From Eggerthella sp. CAG:209 (lineage in GTDB: Bacteria; Actinomycetota; Coriobacteriia; Coriobacteriales; Eggerthellaceae): a DNA stretch of 16,879 nucleotides. The translations under genes were made by a program, and so were the position numbers. Within the stretch, counting starts at the first letter, position 1. The number at the start of each line of letters is the position of its first letter. Shown here piece after piece: positions 6,724-14,318 of the stretch. Under the pieces are notes generated by a model that saw nothing but the letters and a program-made list of their open reading frames with translations, had not been told where the DNA came from and searched no databases. Where the stretch lies: positions 1 to 16,879 of the forward strand of contig FR884613.1 in assembly GCA_000436075.1 (NCBI GenBank), in the 5' to 3' direction.

Positions 6724-7302
6724 TTAGTGCTGATTGAACACATCCTGCGTTCTTGCTAGGCCCTTTTCCAGCAGCGATTCCACTGCTTCGGCAGCACGCT
6801 GGCATGCCTGGTCGAAATCGTCCTTTGCGTCCTTTTTCGGGGTGCCAAGCACGAAATCTACCACGCTCATCCTTCCAGGAGGGCGGCCGATGCCGGTGCG
6901 CACACGCAAAAAATCGCGCGAACCGCACTTTTCGATGATGGATTTCAAGCCGTTATGGCCTGCATGCCCACCACCCTTCTTAACCTTCACGGTGCCTGGG
7001 TCGATATCAAGCTCATCGTGGATAACAATAAGCTCTTCAACCGAGCAATCGTATTCCTTGCACAGCTTCGACGTAGGCCCGCCGGAAAGGTTCATGAAGC
7101 TCTGGGGCTTCGCCAAAATTACCTTTTCAATGCTGCCATCGGAATGGCGCAGCTTGCCTTCGCCCACCAAAGCACCGCAGGTGTTCTTCCAGTAGGTTAC
7201 GCCCCATTCACTGGCCAAAAGGTCTATCACCTCAAAGCCCGCGTTATGGCGCGTATGCGCGTATTCTTCCCCTGGGTTGCCCAGGCCAACTACTACGCGC
7301 AT
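6724..7302 (-). CDS. pth: Peptidyl-tRNA hydrolase
   Basis: Pth releases tRNA from peptidyl-tRNAs that drop off stalled ribosomes, an essential recycling step in the cytoplasm. The 192-residue protein has the family's full set of motifs: VVGLGNPGEEY with the active-site Asn near residue 9, TRHNAGF with the catalytic His, KPQSFMNLSG with the substrate Asn, HDELD with the Asp, and GGGHAGHNGLKS with the second Asn. Only three bases separate it from the prs stop codon. There is no strong Shine-Dalgarno before the ATG at 7302, so coupled translation with prs is likely. In many bacteria pth is followed by mfd; here a terminator and then the CRISPR locus follow. Confidence 0.97.
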   Translation of the reverse strand: MRVVVGLGNPGEEYAHTRHNAGFEVIDLLASEWGVTYWKNTCGALVGEGKLRHSDGSIEKVILAKPQSFMNLSGGPTSKLCKEYDCSVEELIVIHDELDIDPGTVKVKKGGGHAGHNGLKSIIEKCGSRDFLRVRTGIGRPPGRMSVVDFVLGTPKKDAKDDFDQACQRAAEAVESLLEKGLARTQDVFNQH

Positions 7303-7305
7303 GCT

Positions 7306-8277
7306 TTACAGGGCAAACTCTGGGTCGAACAACGAAGCAACCGACTTGTTGTCGTATACGTTGTTGATGGCACGAGCCAAAAGCGGAGCAACGGAAATAA
7401 CGTTGATCTTGCCAGTCTGCTTTTCCTGAGGAACAGCAACGGTGTTGCAAACTACCAGCTCGTCGATCTGGGAGTTTTCAATGCGCTCGTAAGCAGGACC
7501 GCTGAAAATAGGATGCGTAGCGCATACGTATACCTTTTCAGCGCCCTTCTGCTTCAACGTGGCAACAGCAGCACACAGGGTACCAGCGGTATCAATCATG
7601 TCGTCGTTAACGATGCAGATCTTGCCATTAACATCGCCGATAAGAGCGGTGATTTCTGCCTTGTTATGACCAGGACGGCCCTTATGCATGATAGCCAGGT
7701 CGGAGTGAAGCATGTCGGAAAGCTTCTTTGCAGCCTTAGCACGGCCAACGTCGGGGCTTACCACGCACAGCTTTTCGGTGTCGATGTTCTTCTTGCGGAA
7801 GTAATCGGCAAAAATAGGCAGCGCCGTAAGGTGGTCTACCGGGGTATCGAAGAAACCCTGGATCTGACCCTGATGAAGGTCAATGGTAATGGTGCGGTCA
7901 ATGCCAGCAGCAGTCATGATGTTGGCAACCAGCTTAGCCGTAATAGGCTCACGTGCAGCAGCCTTGCGGTCCTGACGAGCATAGCCATAGCAAGGAACAA
8001 CGGCATTAACGGTACGAGCAGAAGCGCGCTTTGCCGCGTCGGCCATAATAAGCAGCTCCATTACTGCTTCGTTAACGTTAGGCGTGGAAGTGGACTGTAC
8101 GATGAATACGTCTGCGCCACGAACACTCTCAAGATAACGTGCGTAAATTTCACCGTTCGAGAACTTCTCGAGCTTCACGTTGCCGAGCGTGGTGCCCAGC
8201 GCAGTGGCAATATCCTCAGCCAGCTCGGGACAGGTTGACCCGGCGAATACCGCCATGGTCTTGGTCATGTTGCTCAT
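7306..8277 (-). CDS. prs: Ribose-phosphate pyrophosphokinase (PRPP synthase)
   Basis: This enzyme makes phosphoribosyl pyrophosphate from ribose 5-phosphate and ATP, feeding purine, pyrimidine, histidine, tryptophan and NAD synthesis. Recognisable segments are QSTSTPNVNEAVMELLIMAD, YGYARQDRK, the DLHQGQIQGFFDTPVDHLTA region, VVSPDVGRAKAAKKL with the flexible catalytic loop, and the PRPP-binding loop NDDMIDTAGT. I take the ATG at 8277 (323 residues); it shares one base with the glmU stop (TAATG), with AGAGG about ten bases upstream. An upstream ATG at 8301 would read into glmU and add residues (MEREEEEL) not typical of the family. The gene sits in the conserved glmU-prs-pth order. Confidence 0.96.
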   Translation of the reverse strand: MSNMTKTMAVFAGSTCPELAEDIATALGTTLGNVKLEKFSNGEIYARYLESVRGADVFIVQSTSTPNVNEAVMELLIMADAAKRASARTVNAVVPCYGYARQDRKAAAREPITAKLVANIMTAAGIDRTITIDLHQGQIQGFFDTPVDHLTALPIFADYFRKKNIDTEKLCVVSPDVGRAKAAKKLSDMLHSDLAIMHKGRPGHNKAEITALIGDVNGKICIVNDDMIDTAGTLCAAVATLKQKGAEKVYVCATHPIFSGPAYERIENSQIDELVVCNTVAVPQEKQTGKINVISVAPLLARAINNVYDNKSVASLFDPEFAL

Positions 8278-9638
8278 TAGTTCTTCTTCCTCTCGTTCCA
8301 ATGCTCAATTTCCGTTTGGCGGGCACGGCCCAAACCAAGGGCCCCCGCAGATACGTCTTTGGTGATAACAGATCCGGCTCCGATAAGGGAGTTTTCCCCC
8401 AGCGTTACCGGAGCAACCATCATTACGTCACTGCCAACAAAGCAGTTGTCGCCGATGGTGGTAGGCCATTTCTTTTCGCCATCGTAATTGCAGGTGATGC
8501 TGCCGGCGCCAATGTTAACGCCTTCACCCATAGTGGTGTCGCCGATGTAGCTCAAGTGCGGCACCTTGCTGCCCTTGCCGATGGTAGATTTCTTGATTTC
8601 CACGTGCGTGCCCGCCTTGGAGCCTTCGCACATGTGCGTGCCAGGACGCAGATACGCACGAGGACCGCACGTAACATCAGCGTCAAGAACGGTTTCGATA
8701 GCCACGGTTTCTTCGACCTGGCAATTAGCCCCCACCGTAGTGTCGGTAAGGCGGGAATTGGGGCCAACAACGCTGCCGGTGGCAATGGAGGTAGCACCCA
8801 TAAGGAAGGTCATGGGCAAAATCTCAACATCGGGCTCGATGGTTACGTCAGGGCCGATCCACGTAGTGGCGGGATCCATGATGGCTACACCGTTGTCCAT
8901 ATGCATGCCGTTGATGCGCTGCTGCAGCACCTTGGTGGCTTCTGCAAGCTGGCGGCGGGAATTAACGCCCAGGCATTCGGATGCGTCTTCGGCTTTCAAG
9001 CCAAGAACGCGCTTGCCCTGGTTGCGGGCAATGCCCAAAACATCGGTAAGATAGTATTCGCCCTGCGCATTGTCGGTGGAAACTTCTTCCAGCGCAGCAA
9101 ACAGGGTTTCGATGTCGAAGCAATAGAAACCGGAGTTGCATTCCGTAACCGCTGCCTGTTCAGGCGTGCAGTCTTTCTGCTCAACGATTTCCTGAACGTC
9201 GCCTGCCGCATCGCGGATAATGCGGCCATAGCCCGTGGGGTTTTCCGCTTCCATGGTCAGAACAACCACGGCAGCGTTGGCCTCTTCGCGCGTGCGAACA
9301 AGCTCGGCGATGGTTTCAGCGCGTACCAACGGGGAATCGCCCGTAAGCACCACCAGGGAACCGCTGCGACCTTCGAGTGCACCGCGAGCGGCAAGAACCG
9401 CATGGGCGGTACCCAACTGCTCTTCCTGGACAACCGTGGTTACGTCGGTAAGGAGAGGCTCTACCTGTTCCCTGCCGTGGCCCACCACGCCGACAACGGA
9501 ATCGATGCCCGCAGCATGCGCGGCATCGACGACCCAACGAACAAGGGGCTTACCAAAAATCTGGTGAGCCACCTTGGGCTTAGATGATTTCATGCGGGTA
9601 CCTGCACCCGCAGCAAGAATAAGAGCTGATGCTTCCAT
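8277..9638 (-). CDS. glmU: Bifunctional GlcNAc-1-P uridyltransferase / GlcN-1-P acetyltransferase
   Basis: GlmU acetylates glucosamine-1-phosphate and then couples it to UTP, giving UDP-GlcNAc for peptidoglycan. The N-terminal nucleotidyltransferase shows ALILAAGAGTRMKSSKPKV (the GxGTxM..PK signature) and a GDSPLV metal site. The C-terminal half is a left-handed beta helix of hexapeptide repeats with the acetyltransferase residues in RPGTHM, HVEIKKS, HLSYIGD and NIGAGSITCNYDG. With the ATG at 9638 the protein has 453 residues, close to the usual length; AAAGG lies five bases upstream. A TTG at 9656 would add six residues and is less likely. The gene has its own predicted promoter in the 57-nt gap after the upstream gene. 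Confidence 0.97.
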   Translation of the reverse strand: MEASALILAAGAGTRMKSSKPKVAHQIFGKPLVRWVVDAAHAAGIDSVVGVVGHGREQVEPLLTDVTTVVQEEQLGTAHAVLAARGALEGRSGSLVVLTGDSPLVRAETIAELVRTREEANAAVVVLTMEAENPTGYGRIIRDAAGDVQEIVEQKDCTPEQAAVTECNSGFYCFDIETLFAALEEVSTDNAQGEYYLTDVLGIARNQGKRVLGLKAEDASECLGVNSRRQLAEATKVLQQRINGMHMDNGVAIMDPATTWIGPDVTIEPDVEILPMTFLMGATSIATGSVVGPNSRLTDTTVGANCQVEETVAIETVLDADVTCGPRAYLRPGTHMCEGSKAGTHVEIKKSTIGKGSKVPHLSYIGDTTMGEGVNIGAGSITCNYDGEKKWPTTIGDNCFVGSDVMMVAPVTLGENSLIGAGSVITKDVSAGALGLGRARQTEIEHWNERKKN

Positions 9639-9672
9639 GGACGCCTTTCTGCTCAATTGCCTATGCGTCCTC

Positions 9673-9681
9673 AGTATAGCA
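9673..9681 (-). promoter_or_regulatory. Predicted extended -10 promoter of glmU-prs-pth
   Basis: The minus strand reads TGC-TATACT, an extended -10 with five of six hexamer bases, in the gap before glmU. Transcription would start near 9666, 28 bases before the glmU ATG. No good -35 is seen, as is usual for extended -10 promoters. Confidence 0.55.
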
Positions 9682-9695
9682 AACGAAAGCCAACG

Positions 9696-10613
9696 CTATC
9701 GCTGCTCCGCAATAACCAAACCGGAGCAAAGCGCATCAAGCAAAACAATGGCGTAATGCTGAGCCGAACGATCGGCGCCAGCGTCTTCCCATCCCTCTTC
9801 AGGCAGGCGAACGGCAATACGGCGCTGATGACCCTCCGTTGCCATAAGAGCCTGTCCAACGCGGTCGGGAAGGCTTTCTTCGTCCACGAAATCTACCGTG
9901 GGAACCGTGGAAGCGGGCTTTTCGTTACCAACCAAAATTTGCACGAAATACATGCTTTCATCTGGAGCAACCAGCAACGAATCGGCGCTGGTAACCTTCG
10001 ATGCCGGAGTAGTGGCAAGCGCCAAGTTCGACATACGAGCAGCAACCGAACGAGTGAATTCCGATGTGCCGAAAAGGCAGATAAGGTTCGATTCGAGCAC
10101 CTGAGCCGCGCGGGCAAAGCCCAAACGGGGAACGGGGCTGAAGGAATCCTTGCCCTTCCAGGAATGCTGCAGGTGCAAAAGCGCGCGGAACGTGAATGCA
10201 CCGGCAATGCCGTCGGTGGGCAAGCCCATGTTCAGCTGGAAACGACGCAGCGCATCTTCCGTATGGACGCCAAAAATACCGTCGGCAATACCGCAAGAAA
10301 AGCCCAGCGCGGAAAGAGCTTCCTGGAGCGTACGTACATCGGCACCGTGGAAGAACGGAACGCGCAAGAACAGGTTGCGGTCGCCCAATTCGAACGACGC
10401 GTCAACCAATTTGGTCCAAACGGCGTTGTCTACCTCGGCGCGCGGTTCGATGCCGCAATCACGGCACAGCGACAAAACAGCGTTTTCCGTTTCGGCACCA
10501 AAGGTGCCCGTTACCTGGTCTTCAGCCAGATAACCAGCCTTTACGAGCCTGTGCTGCACATCTTCAACTGCAGCGCCGGAATCGTTTTTCTTAATAGGAT
10601 CCATATGCTTCAC
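9696..10613 (-). CDS. Protein with two PG_binding_1 domains, possibly CwlM-like
   Basis: Two peptidoglycan-binding (PF01471-type) repeats are visible in the 305-residue product: about residues 8-65 (GAAVEDVQHRLVKAGYL with TGTFGAETENAV) and about 92-150 (DVRTLQEALSALGFSCGIAD with DGIFGVHTEDALRRFQ). Residues from about 165 on form a domain I do not recognise; it may be a degenerate alpha/beta domain. There is no signal peptide or membrane segment, so the protein probably stays in the cytoplasm. That layout recalls mycobacterial CwlM, a cytoplasmic regulator of peptidoglycan synthesis, but no amidase zinc motif is seen. The GTG at 10613 overlaps the upstream stop as TAGTG; the ATG at 10604 is an alternative start. 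It sits between polyprenyl synthase and glmU, both wall-related. Confidence 0.75.
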   Translation of the reverse strand: MKHMDPIKKNDSGAAVEDVQHRLVKAGYLAEDQVTGTFGAETENAVLSLCRDCGIEPRAEVDNAVWTKLVDASFELGDRNLFLRVPFFHGADVRTLQEALSALGFSCGIADGIFGVHTEDALRRFQLNMGLPTDGIAGAFTFRALLHLQHSWKGKDSFSPVPRLGFARAAQVLESNLICLFGTSEFTRSVAARMSNLALATTPASKVTSADSLLVAPDESMYFVQILVGNEKPASTVPTVDFVDEESLPDRVGQALMATEGHQRRIAVRLPEEGWEDAGADRSAQHYAIVLLDALCSGLVIAEQR

Positions 10614-11725
10614 TACTTAAGTCGATCAACGAACCAATCTGCCATCGACGCTAAAAGGTCGCGCATCTTCGATTCGGGCAGGATTTTCGCAAGGCGCTCC
10701 TGAGCATTGGCGGTTAGCTTCTCTGCATAAGCGCGCGCATAATCGATGCTGCCAGCCTCACGCATGATGGAAACCGCTTCCTCGAGAATTGCCGGATCCG
10801 TTTCCTTAGAGGAAAGAATCTCTACCAAGCGTTCCCGCTTTGTGGTGTTCTGCAGCGCATGAACCACAACAAGCGTGCGCTTGCCTTCAGTAATATCGCT
10901 GCGATAGTCTTTTTCTTTCGCTTCCTTGGTGCCAACCAGGTTAAGCAAGTCGTCCTGAATCTGGAACGCGAGGCCAGTATCCAAACCATAAGCACGAAGA
11001 GCTTCAACCTGCTCTTCCGTACCGCCGCCAACCATAGCGCCAACAGCCAGAGGAACCGCGCCGGAATAGTGCGCGGTTTTGTGCGTTGCCATAACCAGAT
11101 AATCTTCCGGGGTGATGTCATAGCGACCATCACGAGCCCAACCGATATCAAGAGCTTGGCCTTCCACCGTGCTCTGGGCCATGGAAACCAGCTCGATGGC
11201 AACGCGCACCTTCATGGAGTCGGAAAGCAACGGGTCGCGCATAACGATGCCGTTTACGATGGACAGGGCCAAGTCGCCCGCGTTGATGGCAAGACCTTCG
11301 CCCTGAGTAAGGTGCATGCAAGGCTCGCCACGGCGCAACGATGCCTCATCGGCAATATCGTCGTGAATAAGAGCGGCCGTATGGAAGTGCTCGATAGCGG
11401 CAGCGGCGGAAAATGCGCGACGGATATCGCCACCCACCGCAGCACATGCCGCAACGCAGATAAGAGGACGATGACGCTTGCCACCGTTTTGGCTGTACTT
11501 CATAAGCGGAGCGTACAGGTACTTGTCCATATCGGGGTGGCTACCCGCAGGAATGAACGTGTTGATGATGTCGCCGACTTTGTCCGCATAGCGGCTCAGG
11601 TACGATTCGAACAGCGTGGGCGATCCGGTTTGGGCAGATGCATCTTCTGTCTTGCAGTATGCCTCGAAATCCTTGATGTTTTGGACGATCTTGGGATCCT
11701 GCATGTAAGGTGCGATGTCTGTCAT
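10613..11725 (-). CDS. Polyprenyl diphosphate synthase family protein
   Basis: This 370-residue enzyme belongs to the trans-isoprenyl diphosphate synthases, which extend allylic diphosphates with isopentenyl diphosphate to make precursors of quinones, carotenoids or carriers. Visible motifs are GGKRHRPL (diphosphate binding), the first Asp-rich motif HDDIADEASLRRG (DDxxD) and the second FQIQDDLLN, where the last Asp of the usual DDxxD is Asn. The compact first motif argues against an IspA-like farnesyl synthase with its longer insertion, but chain length cannot be told. The ATG at 11725 was chosen because longer versions run into the tRNA gene. The Shine-Dalgarno is weak. The gene lies 60 bases downstream of tRNA-Leu with no clear terminator between, so the two may be cotranscribed. 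Confidence 0.9.
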   Translation of the reverse strand: MTDIAPYMQDPKIVQNIKDFEAYCKTEDASAQTGSPTLFESYLSRYADKVGDIINTFIPAGSHPDMDKYLYAPLMKYSQNGGKRHRPLICVAACAAVGGDIRRAFSAAAAIEHFHTAALIHDDIADEASLRRGEPCMHLTQGEGLAINAGDLALSIVNGIVMRDPLLSDSMKVRVAIELVSMAQSTVEGQALDIGWARDGRYDITPEDYLVMATHKTAHYSGAVPLAVGAMVGGGTEEQVEALRAYGLDTGLAFQIQDDLLNLVGTKEAKEKDYRSDITEGKRTLVVVHALQNTTKRERLVEILSSKETDPAILEEAVSIMREAGSIDYARAYAEKLTANAQERLAKILPESKMRDLLASMADWFVDRLK

Positions 11726-11748
11726 CTTCAACGCTTTCGTTATAACCG

Positions 11749-11771
11749 AGTGCCCGCTAAAACGGGGCACT
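11749..11771 (-). other. Hairpin between tRNA-Leu and the polyprenyl synthase gene
   Basis: AGTGCCC and GGGCACT form a perfect 7-bp stem with a 9-nt loop, 14 bases past the encoded CCA. On the minus strand it is followed by CGGTTATAACG rather than a T tract, so it is probably not a full terminator. It could protect or process the tRNA 3' end. Confidence 0.4.
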
Positions 11772-11785
11772 GCTGAATTCAGAAC

Positions 11786-11870
11786 TGGTAGGAGCGGTGG
11801 GACTCGAACCCACAAACCCGAAGGTGGCGGATTTTAAGTCCGCTGTGTATGCCAATTCCACCACGCTCCC
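11786..11870 (-). tRNA. tRNA-Leu (anticodon UAA), CCA encoded
   Basis: The acceptor stem GGGAGCG pairs with CGCTCCT (first pair G-U), followed by the discriminator A and an encoded CCA (11786-11788). The anticodon stem GCGGA/TCCGC encloses the loop CTTAAAA with anticodon TAA at 11834-11836. The long variable arm and the T arm GTGGG-TTCGAGT-CCCAC fit a class II tRNA-Leu. The 85-nt length includes the CCA. It reads UUA and, by wobble, UUG codons. Confidence 0.98.
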
Positions 11871-11898
11871 GTGTTGCCCCTAACGGGCAAGCGCTACC

Positions 11899-11907
11899 AT
11901 CATAGCA
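11899..11907 (-). promoter_or_regulatory. Predicted extended -10 promoter of tRNA-Leu
   Basis: The minus strand reads TGC-TATGAT, an extended -10 with five of six hexamer bases. Transcription would start near 11892, about 22 bases before the mature tRNA 5' end. It directly abuts the T tract of the ppx terminator. Confidence 0.55.
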
Positions 11908-11940
11908 AAAATAATCCTTAACGCACGGTTAAGGATTATT
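11906..11940 (-). terminator. Rho-independent terminator after ppx
   Basis: AATAATCCTTAAC (11910-11922) and GTTAAGGATTATT (11928-11940) form a perfect 13-bp stem with a 5-nt loop. On the minus strand it runs into TTTTT (11907-11911). It closes the ftsB-like/ppx unit just before the tRNA promoter. The bases from 11941 to 11990 hold nothing recognisable. Confidence 0.88.
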
Positions 11941-11990
11941 CCCATGAAAGCTCTTTGGTGAACAAACCTTGGTCAATAAGCAAGATTTGT

Positions 11991-12944
11991 TTATTTCCCC
12001 TGCTCATAGGCACAAAGGATCAAACCTTGAAGGATGTCCGATTCACTAACTGTGAAGGATTTGCAATCTGCTGCCGCAAGCACTTCAAGTAAAATACCCA
12101 AGCCGGCAACAATAACCGAAGCGCGTTCAGGCTGAAGACCCACTACGTGTTTGCGGTCTGCAAGGGGCATGCTGGATAGCTGGCGGTACAGGCAGTCCAA
12201 GGTTTCATTTGAAACCGTAACGCCATCAACCAAAGAAGAATCGTACACTTCCATCTTCTTGCCCATGGAAACAACGCTTGTTGCCGTGCCCGCCACCGCA
12301 ACAATACGGTCGATTGCAATCCCCTTGTTTTTCGCATGTTCGAAAAAAGGCTTGAATTCGCATTGAACCCAGGTGCGAGCCTGCACCAATTCAGGTTCAG
12401 CCGGAGGATCGGAAACATAGAAGCGCTCCGTCATACGGCGGCATCCAACGTTGAACGAATGCGCCAACTTCGGAGCTTCACCGCCAACGCCCAGCACCAC
12501 CTCGGTGGAGCCGCCACCGATATCGGCAACCAGAAGGTTTTCGCCTTCGTACCCGCGCGAAGCGCCACGAAACGAAAGAGCCGCCTCGCGTTCGCCTTCT
12601 ATAACGGAAAGCTCTACGCCCAAATCGTGCAACTTCCCCACCAAAGCGTCGGAATTCTTCGCATCGCGCGAAGCGCTGGTAGCAACAGCCACGATGGGGA
12701 TTTCGGGTTGCTGTTCGGTGCGATAGCTATTTACAATTTCGATGTACTCGCCAATTTGCGCAACCACACGCTGAATAGCATCTTCCTGGAGGACGCCCGT
12801 TTTATCGACACCAACACCAAGGTTGGTTATAACACAACGGCGCTCAAGCTCATGAAGCACGCCATCTTGAACCTCTGCCAATAGCAATCGGCACGTTACC
12901 GTGCCGATGTCGAAAGCTGCAATACATTTTGAATTAGTGTCCAT
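11991..12944 (-). CDS. Ppx/GppA family phosphatase
   Basis: The family hydrolyses inorganic polyphosphate or the alarmone pppGpp, using an actin-like ATPase fold. The 317-residue product shows the expected motifs in order: AAFDIGTVTCRLLLAEV (phosphate-1), VVAVATSASRDAKNS, EGEREAALSFRGA, the phosphate-2 loop VADIGGGSTEVVLG and AVAGTATSVVSM. The short form without the extra C-terminal domains is typical of actinobacterial Ppx. I cannot say from sequence whether polyphosphate or pppGpp is preferred. The ATG at 12944 overlaps the upstream gene by 11 bases; a TTG at 12950 is an alternative start. Its place directly after an FtsB-like gene matches the actinobacterial ftsB-ppx arrangement, here without the DUF501 gene that often separates them. 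Confidence 0.92.
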   Translation of the reverse strand: MDTNSKCIAAFDIGTVTCRLLLAEVQDGVLHELERRCVITNLGVGVDKTGVLQEDAIQRVVAQIGEYIEIVNSYRTEQQPEIPIVAVATSASRDAKNSDALVGKLHDLGVELSVIEGEREAALSFRGASRGYEGENLLVADIGGGSTEVVLGVGGEAPKLAHSFNVGCRRMTERFYVSDPPAEPELVQARTWVQCEFKPFFEHAKNKGIAIDRIVAVAGTATSVVSMGKKMEVYDSSLVDGVTVSNETLDCLYRQLSSMPLADRKHVVGLQPERASVIVAGLGILLEVLAAADCKSFTVSESDILQGLILCAYEQGK

Positions 12945-14097
12945 AGCCAAAGATCACATCCAAAAAGCCGGAATACCACGTGTCGGGAGCTGCCACGCTA
13001 CCAGCGGGAATGGCGTAGACGCGATCGTTTGAGCGCGAAGTGTCGGTTGAAGGGGTTACTCCTTCAACCGAAACAACATGTTCGCCTGGACGTATCCATC
13101 CCAACTCGGAGCGAGCATAATCTTCAATGCCTTCATCGGTATTAAGGTAATCAACCTGATTTTGCATCTGGGTATTGTATTCCTGAAGCGCATCGTATTC
13201 AGCTTGGAGCTGCTGAAGCTGACGTGTTTCGTTGTAGTAATTCTGGCAAGGGAAATAGAGCATGGTTACCGCAAACACAACGGCAATAAGCGAAACGATG
13301 CCGCGCGTTGCCCATGCGGAAATAGACCCCGTAAAAGGCACGGCAAACGGTAGCGAAAAACCGCGCTTGCCGTTTTCGCCTTCGGCCATACTGCGCACCG
13401 ACTTACGCTGGGTTGAACCCATGCGCATATCGTATACGGCAGCGCGGCTACCTTGCTCTTGCTGCTCCGCACGCGCACGTGCCCTTTCGCGAGCTCCGAT
13501 AGTGCGATCGAATTCACGATCGGCCTTTGCGGCGCGGAAACGCTTGCGGATCTCACGAGAGAAGCTTTCGTTCTGCTTGCGCTGAGCTGAACGACGCGCT
13601 GCTGCGCGTTCTTCACCTTCCGCAGACGCATCGTCTATGCGACGGGAACGAGCACCACGTGCGGCATCGATGCGAGAAGCAGCATAGCCAGAGGGCGCCT
13701 GGGGCTGATAGCCTCTACGAGCCTGAGCGCGAGCTGACGAATAACGACGGTCGCCCGCGGAAACAGACGAAGAATAACCACGACCAGCACGTGGAGCGCT
13801 GTGATTGAGATTGAAATCATCGTACCCACGCATAGAGGCGCGCTCCTGAGAAGGGCGCTGGAGCTGGGCATAATTGCCTTCGGTAAAACGAGATGCCGAT
13901 GCCTCACGGTAAGAACGCGCACTGGAAACACGAGGGGTGTTTGAGCGAGAAGAAGTACGACGAGCCACGCCTTCTTCGGCATTTCGATGAGCCTCGTAGG
14001 CTCTGCGGGAAGAGGATGAGGGTGAAACGGTACGCGGAAGCGAAGCCTCGCGGGCTTTCACCTCATCGAACGAAAGAATGTTCGCTTGTCGCGTCAC
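12934..14097 (-). CDS. FtsB/DivIC-like septum formation protein with long basic N-terminal tail
   Basis: FtsB/DivIC proteins are single-pass divisome components that bridge FtsQ and FtsL and help activate septal wall synthesis. In this 387-residue protein residues 1 to about 250 are low-complexity and rich in Arg, Ser and Ala, and probably cytoplasmic and disordered. One membrane helix follows (GIVSLIAVVFAVTMLYF, about 266-282), then a coiled coil (about 289-318) and the family's DEGIEDYARSELGWIRPGE motif. The last ~40 residues are Ser/Thr-rich and extracellular. The GTG start at 14097 has AAGGGG ten bases upstream. The tail makes it far longer than the roughly 100 residues common for FtsB. 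The next gene, ppx, overlaps it by 11 bases. Confidence 0.87.
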   Translation of the reverse strand: MTRQANILSFDEVKAREASLPRTVSPSSSSRRAYEAHRNAEEGVARRTSSRSNTPRVSSARSYREASASRFTEGNYAQLQRPSQERASMRGYDDFNLNHSAPRAGRGYSSSVSAGDRRYSSARAQARRGYQPQAPSGYAASRIDAARGARSRRIDDASAEGEERAAARRSAQRKQNESFSREIRKRFRAAKADREFDRTIGARERARARAEQQEQGSRAAVYDMRMGSTQRKSVRSMAEGENGKRGFSLPFAVPFTGSISAWATRGIVSLIAVVFAVTMLYFPCQNYYNETRQLQQLQAEYDALQEYNTQMQNQVDYLNTDEGIEDYARSELGWIRPGEHVVSVEGVTPSTDTSRSNDRVYAIPAGSVAAPDTWYSGFLDVIFGYGH

Positions 14098-14163
14098 GAA
14101 AAGAAGACCCCTTGAGCATCGTAGTGTGGTTAAGTAGTGCGTTTAATGCTTTGAAGTTCAATT

Positions 14164-14172
14164 ACTATACCA
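14164..14172 (-). promoter_or_regulatory. Predicted extended -10 promoter of the ftsB-like/ppx unit
   Basis: The minus strand reads TGG-TATAGT, an extended -10 with five of six hexamer bases. Transcription would start near 14157, giving a leader of about 60 nt. No convincing -35 is visible. Confidence 0.55.
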
Positions 14173-14200
14173 CAGGCACCAGTCCGAAATAGGCCCTTGA

Positions 14201-14238
14201 TTAAAAGAAAGAAAGGCTGCACAAAGCAGCCTTTCTTT
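14201..14238 (-). terminator. Rho-independent terminator after yebC
   Basis: AAAGAAAGGCTGC (14208-14220) and GCAGCCTTTCTTT (14226-14238) form a perfect 13-bp stem with a 5-nt loop. The minus strand continues CTTTTAA. The plus strand also has Ts after the stem, so it could work both ways, but no plus-strand gene ends here. The stretch 14239-14318 is the yebC 3' leader and holds a short palindrome, GTAACGTTAC (14244-14253). Confidence 0.9.
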
Positions 14239-14318
14239 TTACGGTAACGTTACTAAGTAACACCAGTTGATTGTCAAAAATGGAACTAAAGGAGTCCCTT
14301 TTCAGATACGGGAATCGC

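Noticed and set aside
6504..6743. Small open frames on both strands in the gap near pth.
   Set aside because: They run through the pth terminator stem, lack ribosome binding sites and resemble no protein.
6955..10703. Long open frames on the plus strand opposite pth, prs, glmU and the peptidoglycan-binding gene (up to about 480 codons).
   Set aside because: They lie antisense to well-recognised genes, have no ribosome binding sites and show no known protein motifs. They are shadows of biased codon use.
10859..11776. A 305-codon plus-strand open frame opposite the polyprenyl synthase gene.
   Set aside because: The opposite strand encodes a clear enzyme with both Asp-rich motifs; the plus frame has no start signal and no recognisable domain.
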